DNA from: Acidimicrobiia bacterium
GTDB lineage: Bacteria > Actinomycetota > Acidimicrobiia > Spongiisociales > UBA11373
Direction: 5' to 3'
NCBI GenBank assembly: GCA_029263095.1
Contig: JAJCYA010000032.1
Coordinates: 1-53,744 of the forward strand
Length of the DNA: 53,744 nucleotides
The notes beneath the pieces are model-generated. The model was not told the DNA's origin, made no database searches, and saw only the letters and a list, made by a program, of their open reading frames with translations. The position numbers and the translations under genes were made by a program. This document shows positions 7,598 through 15,860 of this stretch, in pieces. Within the stretch, counting starts at the first letter, position 1. The number at the start of each line of letters is the position of its first letter.

Positions 7598-8926
7598 ATG
7601 GCAAAGCAAGAGGAATACGTACTGCGAACCGTCGAGGAACGGGGGATCCGTTTCATCAGGCTGTGGTTTACCGATGTGCTCGGATACCTCAAGTCGTTCG
7701 CCATCACTCCCGCCGAGCTGGAGACAGCCTTCGAGGAGGGAATGCAGTTCGACGGATCGGCCATCAACGGCTTCTCCCGCGTCCAGGAAGCCGACATGCT
7801 CGCCCACCCCGACCCGACAACCTTTCAGATCCTCCCCTGGCGTGGAGACGAGGCTGGCGTGGCTCGGATGTTCTGTGATCTCACCACTCCCGATGGCGAG
7901 CAGTTCGAGGGCGACCCCCGATCAGTGCTGCGACGGAACCTGGAACGGGCGGCCGATCTCGGGTTCTCCTTCTACGTCGGCCCTGAGGTCGAGTACTTCT
8001 ACTTTGCAGATTCTGGGCCTGAACCGGAGGCGCTCGACAGAGGGGGCTACTTCGATCTGACCCCTCTCGACGTCGCCCAGGAGTACCGACGGCGGACCAT
8101 CATGGCGCTGGAGGCGCTCGGCATCCCCGTCGAGTCTTCGCACCACGAGGTATCACCCAGCCAGCACGAGATAGATCTCCGCTACACGGATGCGCTGACG
8201 ATGGCGGATTCGCTCATGACGACACGTCTGGCCGTCAAGGAAGTCGCCATGGAGCACGGCATCTACGCCACGTTCATGCCGAAGCCGATCGAGCAGGTCG
8301 ATGGAAGCGGACTACACCTGAACGTGTCTCTGTTCGAAGGCGACACGAACGCTTTCCACGAAACCGGGGCCGCGTATGGCCTGTCCGAAGTCGCTCAAGG
8401 ATTCATCGCCGGTCTGCTTCGCCACGGCACCGAGATCACGGCCGTGACGAACCAGTGGGTCAACAGCTACAAGCGCCTCGTGAGTGGATACGACGCCCCA
8501 GTTTGGATCACGTGGGCGCGCAACAACCAGTCCGCTCTGGTGCGAGTCCCTACCCCGAAGAAGGGCAAGCCCGCCAGCACACGGATCGAGTACCGGTCGC
8601 CGGATCCCGCATGTAACCCGTACCTGGCGCTCTCTGTGATCCTCGCCGCCGGATTGGCGGGAGTCGAGGGCAACTACGACCTCCCCGACGAGATCCGATC
8701 CGACGCTTCTGGATTCAGCGGCGAACAACGGGCAGCAGCCGGGATCAGCCGGATTCCCGGCAACCTCGCAGCGGCGCTCGACGCCATGGAGTCATCGGAG
8801 CTGGTGGCCGCCGCCCTGGGCGAGCACCTGTTCGAGTGGTTCCTCCGCAACAAGCGCAACGAGTGGGATCGCTACCAGCGTCACGTAAGTCGCTACGAAC
8901 TCGAGGAGTATTTGCCGATACTCTGA
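7598..8926 (+). CDS. glnA2: Glutamine synthetase-family protein, GlnA2-like (GSI-alpha type)
   Basis: The 442-residue protein closely resembles mycobacterial GlnA2. It begins with EYVLRTVEERGIRFIRLWFTDVLGYLKS and carries MEHGIYATFMPKPIEQVDGSG and NQWVNSYKRLVSGYDAP. The DLYDLP adenylylation loop found in the neighbouring GlnA is missing, as expected for the alpha subtype. Family members make glutamine or, in some actinobacteria, ligate other amines such as polyamines to glutamate; which applies here cannot be told. GGAGG precedes ATG 7598. The gene is followed after seven bases by a glnR-type gene, so the two should be co-transcribed and may form a feedback unit. Confidence 0.93.
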   Translation: MAKQEEYVLRTVEERGIRFIRLWFTDVLGYLKSFAITPAELETAFEEGMQFDGSAINGFSRVQEADMLAHPDPTTFQILPWRGDEAGVARMFCDLTTPDGEQFEGDPRSVLRRNLERAADLGFSFYVGPEVEYFYFADSGPEPEALDRGGYFDLTPLDVAQEYRRRTIMALEALGIPVESSHHEVSPSQHEIDLRYTDALTMADSLMTTRLAVKEVAMEHGIYATFMPKPIEQVDGSGLHLNVSLFEGDTNAFHETGAAYGLSEVAQGFIAGLLRHGTEITAVTNQWVNSYKRLVSGYDAPVWITWARNNQSALVRVPTPKKGKPASTRIEYRSPDPACNPYLALSVILAAGLAGVEGNYDLPDEIRSDASGFSGEQRAAAGISRIPGNLAAALDAMESSELVAAALGEHLFEWFLRNKRNEWDRYQRHVSRYELEEYLPIL

Positions 8927-8933
8927 GGCACAC

Positions 8934-9578
8934 ATGTTCGCAGCTGTCTACCCACACGACCCCTCGGCAGGCCTCGTCACGGCGCTGCTCCAGGCCGGGA
9001 TTCGCCCAGTACCGGTGAGCGACGCCTCGAGCGTCGCCGATCTCGAACCGGATGATGGCTGGTCGGTGGCCGTGATAGAGCTTGCGGAAGATCCGGCGGT
9101 GGGATTGACCGTCGCCCGTCGGATTCACGACGAGGGGGCCGCTCCAGTGCTCATCTGCGCCAACCGCACCGAGACGCAGCTACTCGCCGAGGCGGTGTGC
9201 GACGACTTCGTGCTGACGCCGATCGATCCAGGTGAGTTGGCGGTCAGAGTCGCCAGGCTGCTGCGCGGCGAGGGCGCCGGACCCGACGAGGTGATCTCGT
9301 TCAAGGAGCTGTCACTCAACCTCGCCACCTATCAGGCCAACGTCAATACCGATCCGATCGATCTCACCTACATGGAATACGAGCTACTCCGCTTCTTCGT
9401 GACTCACCCGGCCCGGGTCTGGTCGCGAGAACAGCTGCTGTCACGGGTGTGGGGGTACGACTACTTCGGCGGAGCCCGCACGGTTGATGTGCACGTCCGG
9501 CGCCTCCGAGCCAAGCTCGGCGAAGAGCGGGCATCGTGGATAACCACGGTTCGTAGCGTCGGATACCGCTTCGGCTAG
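8934..9578 (+). CDS. glnR: GlnR-like orphan response regulator (OmpR-type, atypical receiver)
   Basis: This 214-residue protein pairs a degenerate receiver (residues 1-115) with an OmpR winged helix (residues 118-214). The DNA-binding half contains DLTYMEYELLRFFVTHPARV, then VWGYDYFGGARTVDVHVRRL and TTVRSVGYRF. This is very close to actinobacterial GlnR, the master regulator of nitrogen assimilation. The phospho-acceptor position reads VAVIELAED, so Glu49 replaces Asp. Phosphorylation is therefore unlikely, consistent with GlnR acting without a kinase. No sensor kinase is nearby. The location directly after glnA2 and beside a GlnR-type operator supports the call. Confidence 0.85.
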   Translation: MFAAVYPHDPSAGLVTALLQAGIRPVPVSDASSVADLEPDDGWSVAVIELAEDPAVGLTVARRIHDEGAAPVLICANRTETQLLAEAVCDDFVLTPIDPGELAVRVARLLRGEGAGPDEVISFKELSLNLATYQANVNTDPIDLTYMEYELLRFFVTHPARVWSREQLLSRVWGYDYFGGARTVDVHVRRLRAKLGEERASWITTVRSVGYRFG

Positions 9579-9645
9579 CCGCCGAACTCAATCCCTGTGC
9601 GCGGGTTGTCTCACACCTACGGCGACGATCACCTACCGTTCCCCC

Positions 9646-9981
9646 ATGACAGACGACCGGCCCCTCAGCAGCGACGAGATGATTCGGCAAGCCCGTGAGC
9701 AGCTCTCGGTGACTCCAGAGCCGCTCTATCCAGACGCCGTCGAACCAATGGATGATTCCGACTTCGTTGATGACCCTCTGCCGATAGAAACAGCCACCCG
9801 AAAGTCGCGCCCCAGAACCTCCCGGCGACACAACAAGCTGCCCCCCGATCCGTTCGCCAGCCGAGAACGACCCCTCACCCCTCAGGCAAAAGCGCGAGCA
9901 CTCGCAATCTTCTCGGGGATAGCCATGCTGCTCCTGGGAATTGGTGTTGCCGTGGCTCTGTTCGCCTCAACGACTCCCTGA
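9646..9981 (+). CDS. Hypothetical single-span membrane protein
   Basis: The product is a 111-residue protein I do not recognise. An acidic N-terminal half (about residues 1-50) is followed by a basic Arg/Lys-rich stretch (residues 52-87). One C-terminal membrane span (about residues 88-107, ALAIFSGIAMLLLGIGVAVAL) and a four-residue tail follow. The topology suggests a tail-anchored protein with a cytoplasmic N-terminus. ATG 9646 sits in a CCCCC context without a strong ribosome site. It lies 67 bases after glnR in the same direction and may share its transcript. No function is proposed. Confidence 0.7.
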   Translation: MTDDRPLSSDEMIRQAREQLSVTPEPLYPDAVEPMDDSDFVDDPLPIETATRKSRPRTSRRHNKLPPDPFASRERPLTPQAKARALAIFSGIAMLLLGIGVAVALFASTTP

Positions 9982-10001
9982 CCGGGCGGAAGCACGCAGT
10001 C

Positions 10002-11522
10002 CTATCCGAATTCGATTCCCTGAGCCAGCGGAAGCTCTGAACTCCAGTTGATGGTGTTCGTCTGGCGTCGCATGTAGGCCTTCCACGCGTCGGAACCGGA
10101 TTCCCTGCCGCCGCCCGTCTCCTTCTCCCCTCCGAACGCACCGCCGATTTCGGCACCCGAAGTGCCGATGTTGACGTTGGCAATGCCGCAGTCCGAACCC
10201 TGGTGGGAGAGGAACTGCTCGGATGAGTGCATGCTGTCGGTAAAGATCGCGGACGACAGTCCCTGGCGCACACCGTTCTGGATGCTGATCGCATCGTGAA
10301 CGTCCTGAGCCTCAATGAGATACAAGATGGGAGCAAACGTCTCCTCCTGCACGACATCGGCGTCGCCCCGGATCTCGATGATTGTCGGTTCGACGAAATA
10401 GCCCCCAAGATCGGTATCGACCCGCTTGCCGCCGGTAAGAACCTTGCCACCTTGCTTCTCGGCCACGTCGATAGCCGTCAGCATGTTGTTGACGGCCTGC
10501 TCATTGACCAGAGGGCCCATGAGAGTTGCAGAATCGAGAGGATCGCCAAGACGGACCTGCTGATAGGCGGCGACGAGCCTCTTGCTCACCTCGTCCTTGA
10601 TGCCCTTCTCGACGATCAATCGCCGAGTCGTCGTACACCTCTGTCCGGAAGTGCCTACTGCGCCGAACAACACAGCCCGGGTCACGACGTCGACATCGGC
10701 GTCGTCCAAGACAACAACCGCGTTGTTGCCGCCGAGTTCGAGCAGCGAGCGGCCCAACCGCTTGGCCACCGCCACGCCTACCTTCTCGCCCATGTTGCAC
10801 GAACCAGTTGCCGAGATGAGCGGAACCCTGCGGTCATTGATGAGCCGGTCTCCTACCGTCCGGCCGCTACCGACGAGCAGGTTGAACACTCCCTCGAAGC
10901 CGGTTCCTTCCATCACGTCGTGACAGATCCTCGTGACGGCCACCGCGCTCAGCGGGACCTGCGACGACGGCTTCCATACATTGGTGTCGCCGCAAACCGC
11001 CGACAGGAAGGTGTTCCAGGACCACACCGCCACCGGGAAATTGAACGCGCTGATCACTCCGATGACACCAAGCGGATGCCACTGCTCGTACATGCGATGG
11101 CGAGGACGCTCCGAGGTCATAGTCAGGCCGTATAGCTGACGAGACAAGCCGACGGCGAAGTCGGCAATATCGATCATCTCCTGGACTTCGCCCTCACCCT
11201 CGGCCTGGATCTTCCCCATCTCCAGGGAAACCAGGGCACCGAGCGCCTCCTTCTTCTCTCGGAGCGCATTGCCGATGAGCCTCACGTACTCACCACGCTT
11301 GGGGGCGGGGAGCATGCGCCACTCGCGAAACGTCTCCTGGGCGGACTCGATGATCTTCTCGTAGTCGTCCTCGGAGCACTGCTGTACCGAGCCGATTGTC
11401 GATCCGGTTGTCGGGTTTCCTACCTCTATCAGGGCGCCTGTGGTTGCGAGCCACCCTCCGGCATAGCCGCCGCTATTGACGTCCTCGAGGCCCAGCGCGG
11501 CGAAGATCTCATCCCTGGTCAT
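10002..11522 (-). CDS. Aldehyde dehydrogenase, ALDH7/AmaB type (piperideine-6-carboxylate dehydrogenase-like)
   Basis: This 506-residue NAD(P)-dependent dehydrogenase is full length. The oxyanion Asn is at 161 in SAFNFPVAVW, the general base Glu at 262 in LELGGNNA, and the nucleophile Cys at 296 in SGQRCTTTRR. ELGGNNA and GQRCTTTRR are typical of the ALDH7 branch, which oxidises alpha-aminoadipic semialdehyde in lysine breakdown. The start is ATG 11522, preceded by GAGAGGAG. An upstream TTG at 11537 gives a longer frame but would place the ribosome site inside the gene. It follows a RidA gene by 11 bases, and RidA removes reactive imine or enamine intermediates. The exact substrate is inferred. 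Confidence 0.9.
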   Translation of the reverse strand: MTRDEIFAALGLEDVNSGGYAGGWLATTGALIEVGNPTTGSTIGSVQQCSEDDYEKIIESAQETFREWRMLPAPKRGEYVRLIGNALREKKEALGALVSLEMGKIQAEGEGEVQEMIDIADFAVGLSRQLYGLTMTSERPRHRMYEQWHPLGVIGVISAFNFPVAVWSWNTFLSAVCGDTNVWKPSSQVPLSAVAVTRICHDVMEGTGFEGVFNLLVGSGRTVGDRLINDRRVPLISATGSCNMGEKVGVAVAKRLGRSLLELGGNNAVVVLDDADVDVVTRAVLFGAVGTSGQRCTTTRRLIVEKGIKDEVSKRLVAAYQQVRLGDPLDSATLMGPLVNEQAVNNMLTAIDVAEKQGGKVLTGGKRVDTDLGGYFVEPTIIEIRGDADVVQEETFAPILYLIEAQDVHDAISIQNGVRQGLSSAIFTDSMHSSEQFLSHQGSDCGIANVNIGTSGAEIGGAFGGEKETGGGRESGSDAWKAYMRRQTNTINWSSELPLAQGIEFG

Positions 11523-11533
11523 TTCGGCTCCTC

Positions 11534-11914
11534 TCAACGAGCGGCGACAACTTCGATCTCGACCTGAAATCCGACTGGGAGTGCCGCGACCTGAACCGTC
11601 GAACGTGCCGGAGGCTCCCCGGTGAAGAACTGCCCGTACACGGCGTTGACGGTCCCGAAGTCGCCCATGTCGGTCAAGAAGATCGTCGTCTTTACGATGT
11701 CGTCGTAGCCGAGATCGAGATCACTGAGGATCGCGCCAACGTTCCTCATGATCTGCTCGGCCTCGGCAGCGGCGGTCTCCTCCACCCGATCTCCCGTGGC
11801 CGGGTCAAAGGCAACCTGACCAGACAGGTACACGAAACCGTTGGCCTCTGCTGCAATCGAGTATGGACCCACCGGAGCGGGTCCGCTTGTGATCGGCGGT
11901 ACGGACTTTGGCAT
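11534..11914 (-). CDS. ridA: RidA/YjgF/YER057c family enamine-imine deaminase
   Basis: The 126-residue protein shows the RidA pattern: GPYSIAAEANGFVYLSGQ near residues 15-32, then a central helix, then TVQVAALPVGFQVEIEVVA at the end. The substrate-binding Arg lies in PPARSTVQV near residue 107. Family members hydrolyse reactive 2-aminoacrylate-type intermediates to ketoacids and ammonia. ATG 11914 has GGGAG upstream; a longer frame to 12130 runs through non-coding repeat DNA and is rejected. The aldehyde dehydrogenase gene follows directly, suggesting a small amino-acid catabolic operon. Confidence 0.93.
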   Translation of the reverse strand: MPKSVPPITSGPAPVGPYSIAAEANGFVYLSGQVAFDPATGDRVEETAAAEAEQIMRNVGAILSDLDLGYDDIVKTTIFLTDMGDFGTVNAVYGQFFTGEPPARSTVQVAALPVGFQVEIEVVAAR

Positions 11915-11979
11915 TGCAGCTCCCTCGCGAGTGATCTGTGAGGAGGCTACTGGGGTGCATGGTCTTGCGATCCGTGGCT

Positions 11980-12147
11980 TGGGTCCCCGCAAGCGGGTGT
12001 GGTACCCCCACAAGGTGATGTGTCGCGGTTGGTGCCCGACGGTTCGTAGCGTGGAGTGGGTTCGGTGGTTCTGACAACCTTCCCCTCGTCCGATCCTTTG
12101 CCCCTTGTGGGGGAAGTCCGTGAGGAGCAAAGCGACGAGGGGGAGTG
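11980..12147. repeat. Double-hairpin repeat, copy R1 (inverted unit)
   Basis: The 308-base gap 11915-12222 contains no gene but holds a repeat unit. CCCCTTGTGGGGG at 12101-12113 forms a tight hairpin, followed by GTCCGTGAGGAGCAAAGCG and GACGAGGGGGAG to 12144. The same roughly 40 bases recur in opposite orientation at about 39618-39668 with only a few changes. An outer pair, CCCCTCGTC (12082-12090) with GACGAGGGG (12134-12142), closes the structure. A second small CCCG/CGGG hairpin lies near 11985-11996. Confidence 0.7.
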
Positions 12148-12222
12148 GTGAGAAGGAGCCAACGACCCGTCGGTCCTATCGCGCAACCCGACACCACAAC
12201 GGGGGAGTGATAAAGAACGCGG

Positions 12223-12582
12223 TTAGCTAAAGCTGTTGCCGCAGCCGCAGGCGCGTTCCACGTTCGGGTTGTTGATGTGGAACCCGGCTCCCTGGAGGGT
12301 GTCGCGGTAGTCGATCTCGGCGCCGTTGACCTTCTCCATGCTCTGCGGATCAACGACGAGCTTTACACCGTCGAACGTGTTGACGATATCGGCGTCGTCG
12401 ATCTTGGAATCCAGTTCGAGCTCGTAGCTGAAGCCGGAGCATCCCCCGGGGCGGACGCCGAGCCGCAGCGCCATGATCCCTTCATCCTCACGTGCGATGA
12501 GATCTGCGACCTTGGCGGCGGCGGCCGATGTCAGCGTCACCTTGGGTGCAGCTGCTCTTGGGGTGATTGAAATCGCCTGCAT
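12223..12582 (-). CDS. HesB/IscA-type iron-sulfur cluster carrier
   Basis: This 119-residue A-type carrier delivers Fe-S clusters to apoproteins. The three cluster-ligand cysteines are present, one in PGGCSGFSY (Cys48) and two in the C-terminal CGCG motif (Cys112 and Cys114). ATG 12582 is preceded by GGAGG; the upstream extension to 12672 is unsupported. It may be ErpA-like or IscA-like, which sequence alone cannot separate. It diverges from the Mrp/ApbC ATPase gene at 12685, another Fe-S carrier, so the two probably share a promoter region and a role in cluster assembly. Confidence 0.93.
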   Translation of the reverse strand: MQAISITPRAAAPKVTLTSAAAAKVADLIAREDEGIMALRLGVRPGGCSGFSYELELDSKIDDADIVNTFDGVKLVVDPQSMEKVNGAEIDYRDTLQGAGFHINNPNVERACGCGNSFS

Positions 12583-12684
12583 CGGCCCTCCTCGTCCGTC
12601 GTCGGGAGACGGATAGTAACTACCGGGCGACCGTACCGATAGAACATGTTCCTGTACGGCAGAACCCGTCACTACGGTGACACC

Positions 12685-13836
12685 ATGCCCGCTGAAGCGA
12701 CCGTCGCTGACGTCGAGTCGGCCTTGCGCGGTGTCGTCGATCCCGAGTTGGGTGCCGACGTTGTCGAATTGGGGATGGTCCGTGACATCTCGATCGCCGA
12801 AGGCGTCGCCGCCGTCGGGATCGCGCTGACGATTGCCGCCTGCCCGATGCGGGAGCAGATCGAAAGCGACGTGATTCGCAAGGTCACTGCTCTTCCCGGG
12901 ATTGACAGGACTGAGGTCAGCGTCACGGCGATGACCGAGAAGCAGCGTTCCGATCTCATGTCGGTGGCGCGACGATCGGCACGAGAGCAGGCCGCGCCCA
13001 CCACGGTCAATCCGCTCACCCGGGTCATCGCCGTCGGATCCGGCAAGGGTGGCGTCGGCAAGTCATCGGTCACCGTGAATCTCGCCATCGCGTTGCGTCG
13101 CGCAGGGTTCAAAGTTGGGTTGCTCGACGCCGACATCTGGGGCTTTTCGACTCCCCGTATGCTCGGCGTCGATGCCCGCCTCGAAGCAGGCGGTGACCGC
13201 AAGATCATCCCAGCGCGGACAAGCGGCATCCACCTCGTTTCCACCGGCTTGCTGATCGACGACGAGGAGACCGCTCTCATGTGGCGAGGCCTGATGCTCT
13301 CCAAAGCGGTCGAGCAATTCCTCCACGACGTCGCCTGGCCGTCGGACATCGACTACCTACTCATCGACATGCCTCCTGGTACCGGTGATGTGCAGATGGC
13401 GCTTGCCAGACTGCTTCCCCAGGCCGAGATGGTTGTCGTGACAACGCCGCAGAAGGCTGCTCAGAAGGTCGCCGCCCGAGTCGCCGATATGGCGCGCCGC
13501 TCATATCTGCCCGTCGTCGGCGTCATTGAGAACATGTCGGGCTTTACCGCCGAAGACGGCACCCACTACGAGCTGTTTGGAGCAGGGGGCGGAAGCGAAC
13601 TCGCCGCCGACCTAGGGGTACCGCTCATCGGTCAGATCCCACTCGATCCGCTCGTCGTCGGCGGTGGCGACAAAGGATCGCCGGTGGTCGAGGACCATCC
13701 CCAATCGCCATCTGGAGCGGCATTCATCACAGCTGCCGCCCGACTCATTGAATTGGTTCCGCCTGCCGAGGACGAGACCTGTACCGCTCGGATCGCGGTG
13801 CTGATGGAACAACTAGAAGGCCGGCCTCCCAGCTGA
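12685..13836 (+). CDS. mrp: Mrp/NBP35 family Fe-S carrier ATPase with N-terminal MIP18 domain
   Basis: This 383-residue protein has an N-terminal MIP18/DUF59 domain (about residues 5-80, VVDPELGADVVELGMV). A ParA/Mrp-type P-loop ATPase follows, with the deviant Walker A GSGKGGVGKSSV near residue 122 and LLIDMPPGTGDV near 225. Family members bind and transfer Fe-S clusters and use ATP. ATG 12685 begins the MIP18 domain; the upstream ATG at 12646 adds 13 unconserved residues. It is the divergent partner of the IscA-type gene. The usual CXXC cluster motif near the C-terminus was not seen clearly. Confidence 0.93.
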   Translation: MPAEATVADVESALRGVVDPELGADVVELGMVRDISIAEGVAAVGIALTIAACPMREQIESDVIRKVTALPGIDRTEVSVTAMTEKQRSDLMSVARRSAREQAAPTTVNPLTRVIAVGSGKGGVGKSSVTVNLAIALRRAGFKVGLLDADIWGFSTPRMLGVDARLEAGGDRKIIPARTSGIHLVSTGLLIDDEETALMWRGLMLSKAVEQFLHDVAWPSDIDYLLIDMPPGTGDVQMALARLLPQAEMVVVTTPQKAAQKVAARVADMARRSYLPVVGVIENMSGFTAEDGTHYELFGAGGGSELAADLGVPLIGQIPLDPLVVGGGDKGSPVVEDHPQSPSGAAFITAAARLIELVPPAEDETCTARIAVLMEQLEGRPPS

Positions 13837-13881
13837 GATGCGACAGGAGCCAAAGGGCGCCCTGTTCGACAGACACCTTCC

Positions 13882-14640
13882 CTAGGAGAAGACCGACTTC
13901 GGTCGCTCCTGGAGGACGCCGTCGACGTATATGTCGACCTTCTCGTTGTAGAAGCTGACAAGACCGGCAACACGCATGCTCTCTTCCACCGGTGTCCGAT
14001 ATCCCCACACGATGTCATCGACGGTCTCACCGTCGGCCGTCACCGACCAGTACTCCGCCGTCCCCTTGTATGGGCATTGGGAGGTCGTCTCAGTTGAATT
14101 GAGCAAGTCCATTCGGACGTCAGTCTTTGGAAGGTAGTAACGAGTTGGAAGGCCGGTCTCGATCAGCACGCGCGGCTGGTGGCTATCGGCCACCTTGACA
14201 CCATTCACGACAACCTCGACGTGTCGAGAGCTGGGGAGGATGTCGATCCGGGTGTACGGATCCCTGGCATGTACGAAGACCTCCTCTTCCTCTTCGAACC
14301 AGGCGTCCATCTTGTCCCACTCGAATGCGATCCAGCCTTCGAGTCCGTCGATCTTGCAGTCGACAAGGTATTGGTATGCAGCGTTCTCGGCGACACGGTT
14401 GCCGACCTTTACATCGAAGAAGTTGGCGGTGCCACGACTCGGAGAGCGTTGGGTGTGATCGCTCGCTGCCAGGAACTCCATCCGGACGTCCTCGGCCGGG
14501 AAGTAGTACACCGGGTAGTACGGCTTCTCCCACACCAGCTTGACGTGGGTGCTTTCGGCGATGAGCTCACCGCCCAAGTACACCCGAATCTGCTTGGACC
14601 CGTCCTCGATCCGAACTCGGCCTCTGGTAGTCATAACCAT
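13882..14640 (-). CDS. Tandem DUF427 domain protein
   Basis: The 252-residue protein contains two DUF427 domains back to back, about residues 1-110 and 118-240. Each carries the family's beta-strand pattern (GGELIAESTHVKLVWE and NGVKVADSHQPRVLIE). Each also has the conserved block with YYFP/YYLP, then DVRM, then a Cys- or Ser-containing PYKGTAEYWSV-type ending. The biochemical role of DUF427 is unknown; the fold is a small beta barrel and the family is common in actinobacteria. ATG 14640 was chosen because AGGAAG lies six bases upstream; earlier in-frame starts exist to 14688. It stands alone between the mrp gene and the M23 operon. Confidence 0.88.
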   Translation of the reverse strand: MVMTTRGRVRIEDGSKQIRVYLGGELIAESTHVKLVWEKPYYPVYYFPAEDVRMEFLAASDHTQRSPSRGTANFFDVKVGNRVAENAAYQYLVDCKIDGLEGWIAFEWDKMDAWFEEEEEVFVHARDPYTRIDILPSSRHVEVVVNGVKVADSHQPRVLIETGLPTRYYLPKTDVRMDLLNSTETTSQCPYKGTAEYWSVTADGETVDDIVWGYRTPVEESMRVAGLVSFYNEKVDIYVDGVLQERPKSVFS

Positions 14641-14713
14641 CTCAGTCTTCCTGTGAAGTGCCATCACACAAACGACCGAGCCGGGCAAGCCATTCCCGCC
14701 GCCGCACCAAGCG

Positions 14714-15793
14714 CTACCTACAAAGCGCCACCATCAGCTGATACGGGTTGGTGAGCGGGCCTCCGCCGGGTTGGTAGCCGAGATGGAGGTGGGGAACGGC
14801 GGCGTTGCCGCTATTTCCGTTGTAGCCGATCACCTGACCCACCCCCACACGCTGGCCGTCGTAGAGACCGGGTGCATATCCCTGGAGGTGGGCGTAGTAG
14901 TACATATCGCCACTATCGCCCCGCACATAGACGCCGTTGCCACCCGCCCAGTGCCAGTTCGGACTCCAGATGTAGCCGTTCTCGACCGCGACTATCGGTG
15001 TCCCCATGGCGGCCACCATGTCCAAGCCAGTATGGGTGCGACCACCAGACCGGGGTGCCCCCCAGGTGTTGCTAAAGCTGTGAGCACCCGCCACCGCACA
15101 GGTGCGCCCACTCGGATCGACATAGGCGCTGCTGGCGTACCCTGAAGCAGTCGCAGCGGCAGCTCGCTCGGCCGCCTCCTGGGCCCGACGGGCGATTTCC
15201 CTCTGACGCCGACGCTCGGCTTCCTCGATCTGCCACTGCTCGTACAGCGCCTGATACTGATCGTTGGCAGCAGCCAGCTCGCCAAGGATCTCGTTGGAAC
15301 GTGCATCGAGCTCGGCCGCCAAGTCCTCCTGCTGGGCAACAAGACTCTCAATCTGTTCCTGCAGTCCAGCGCGATCGGTCTGGAGGAACTCGAGCTGATT
15401 CACCACGTCAACATCGAGATCGACCACCGCGTCGAGATAGGCGGTCTTGGTACCAAGCCGGGTGATTGATTCCGGGCTCACCGCGGCCTGGAAATCGCCG
15501 GCTCCGGCGCTCACGTACATCGACCGAGCCCGATCCCGTGCCTCGAACGCCGCCAGGGCGATCTCGCGGTCACGACCGGTGATGTCCTCTTGAATCCGAG
15601 TGATCTGCGCCTCGTAGATGAACTGCTGATCGAGCGCTAACTCGAGTTCCGCGATCTCGTCTTCTAGGTCCCTGCTGACCGCGTTGATCTCGGCGCGCGC
15701 AGCATCCAATTCCGATTGCGTCACATCCGCCCCCGCGGGCAACGCCACACCCACGACGAGGAAGAACGAGATGGTTGTTGCGAGGCGTCTCAC
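14714..15793 (-). CDS. Secreted M23 (LytM) peptidase with coiled coil, paralogue A
   Basis: The 359-residue protein has a signal peptide (1-22), a long coiled coil (about 25-215, Glu/Ala/Gln rich) and a C-terminal LytM endopeptidase domain (about 232-359). Zinc-site residues are intact: His254 and Asp258 in HTGLD, then His335 and His337 in HLH. It should cleave peptidoglycan cross-links outside the membrane. The coiled-coil plus LytM layout resembles peptidases switched on by FtsEX. GTG 15793 lacks a clear ribosome site. Cys232 and Cys358 bracket the catalytic domain. It is last in the NUDIX-MBL-M23-M23 operon, 67 bases after its paralogue. Confidence 0.92.
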   Translation of the reverse strand: MRRLATTISFFLVVGVALPAGADVTQSELDAARAEINAVSRDLEDEIAELELALDQQFIYEAQITRIQEDITGRDREIALAAFEARDRARSMYVSAGAGDFQAAVSPESITRLGTKTAYLDAVVDLDVDVVNQLEFLQTDRAGLQEQIESLVAQQEDLAAELDARSNEILGELAAANDQYQALYEQWQIEEAERRRQREIARRAQEAAERAAAATASGYASSAYVDPSGRTCAVAGAHSFSNTWGAPRSGGRTHTGLDMVAAMGTPIVAVENGYIWSPNWHWAGGNGVYVRGDSGDMYYYAHLQGYAPGLYDGQRVGVGQVIGYNGNSGNAAVPHLHLGYQPGGGPLTNPYQLMVALCR

Positions 15794-15860
15794 GGGCGGA
15801 AATCATCCATTGGCGTGGAATCGAGAGGTTACCCGCGATCCAAGAATGCGGGCCCGGCGA

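Noticed and set aside
10227-11135. 302-residue plus-strand open frame
   Set aside because: It is the reverse of the aldehyde dehydrogenase gene, which has intact catalytic residues.
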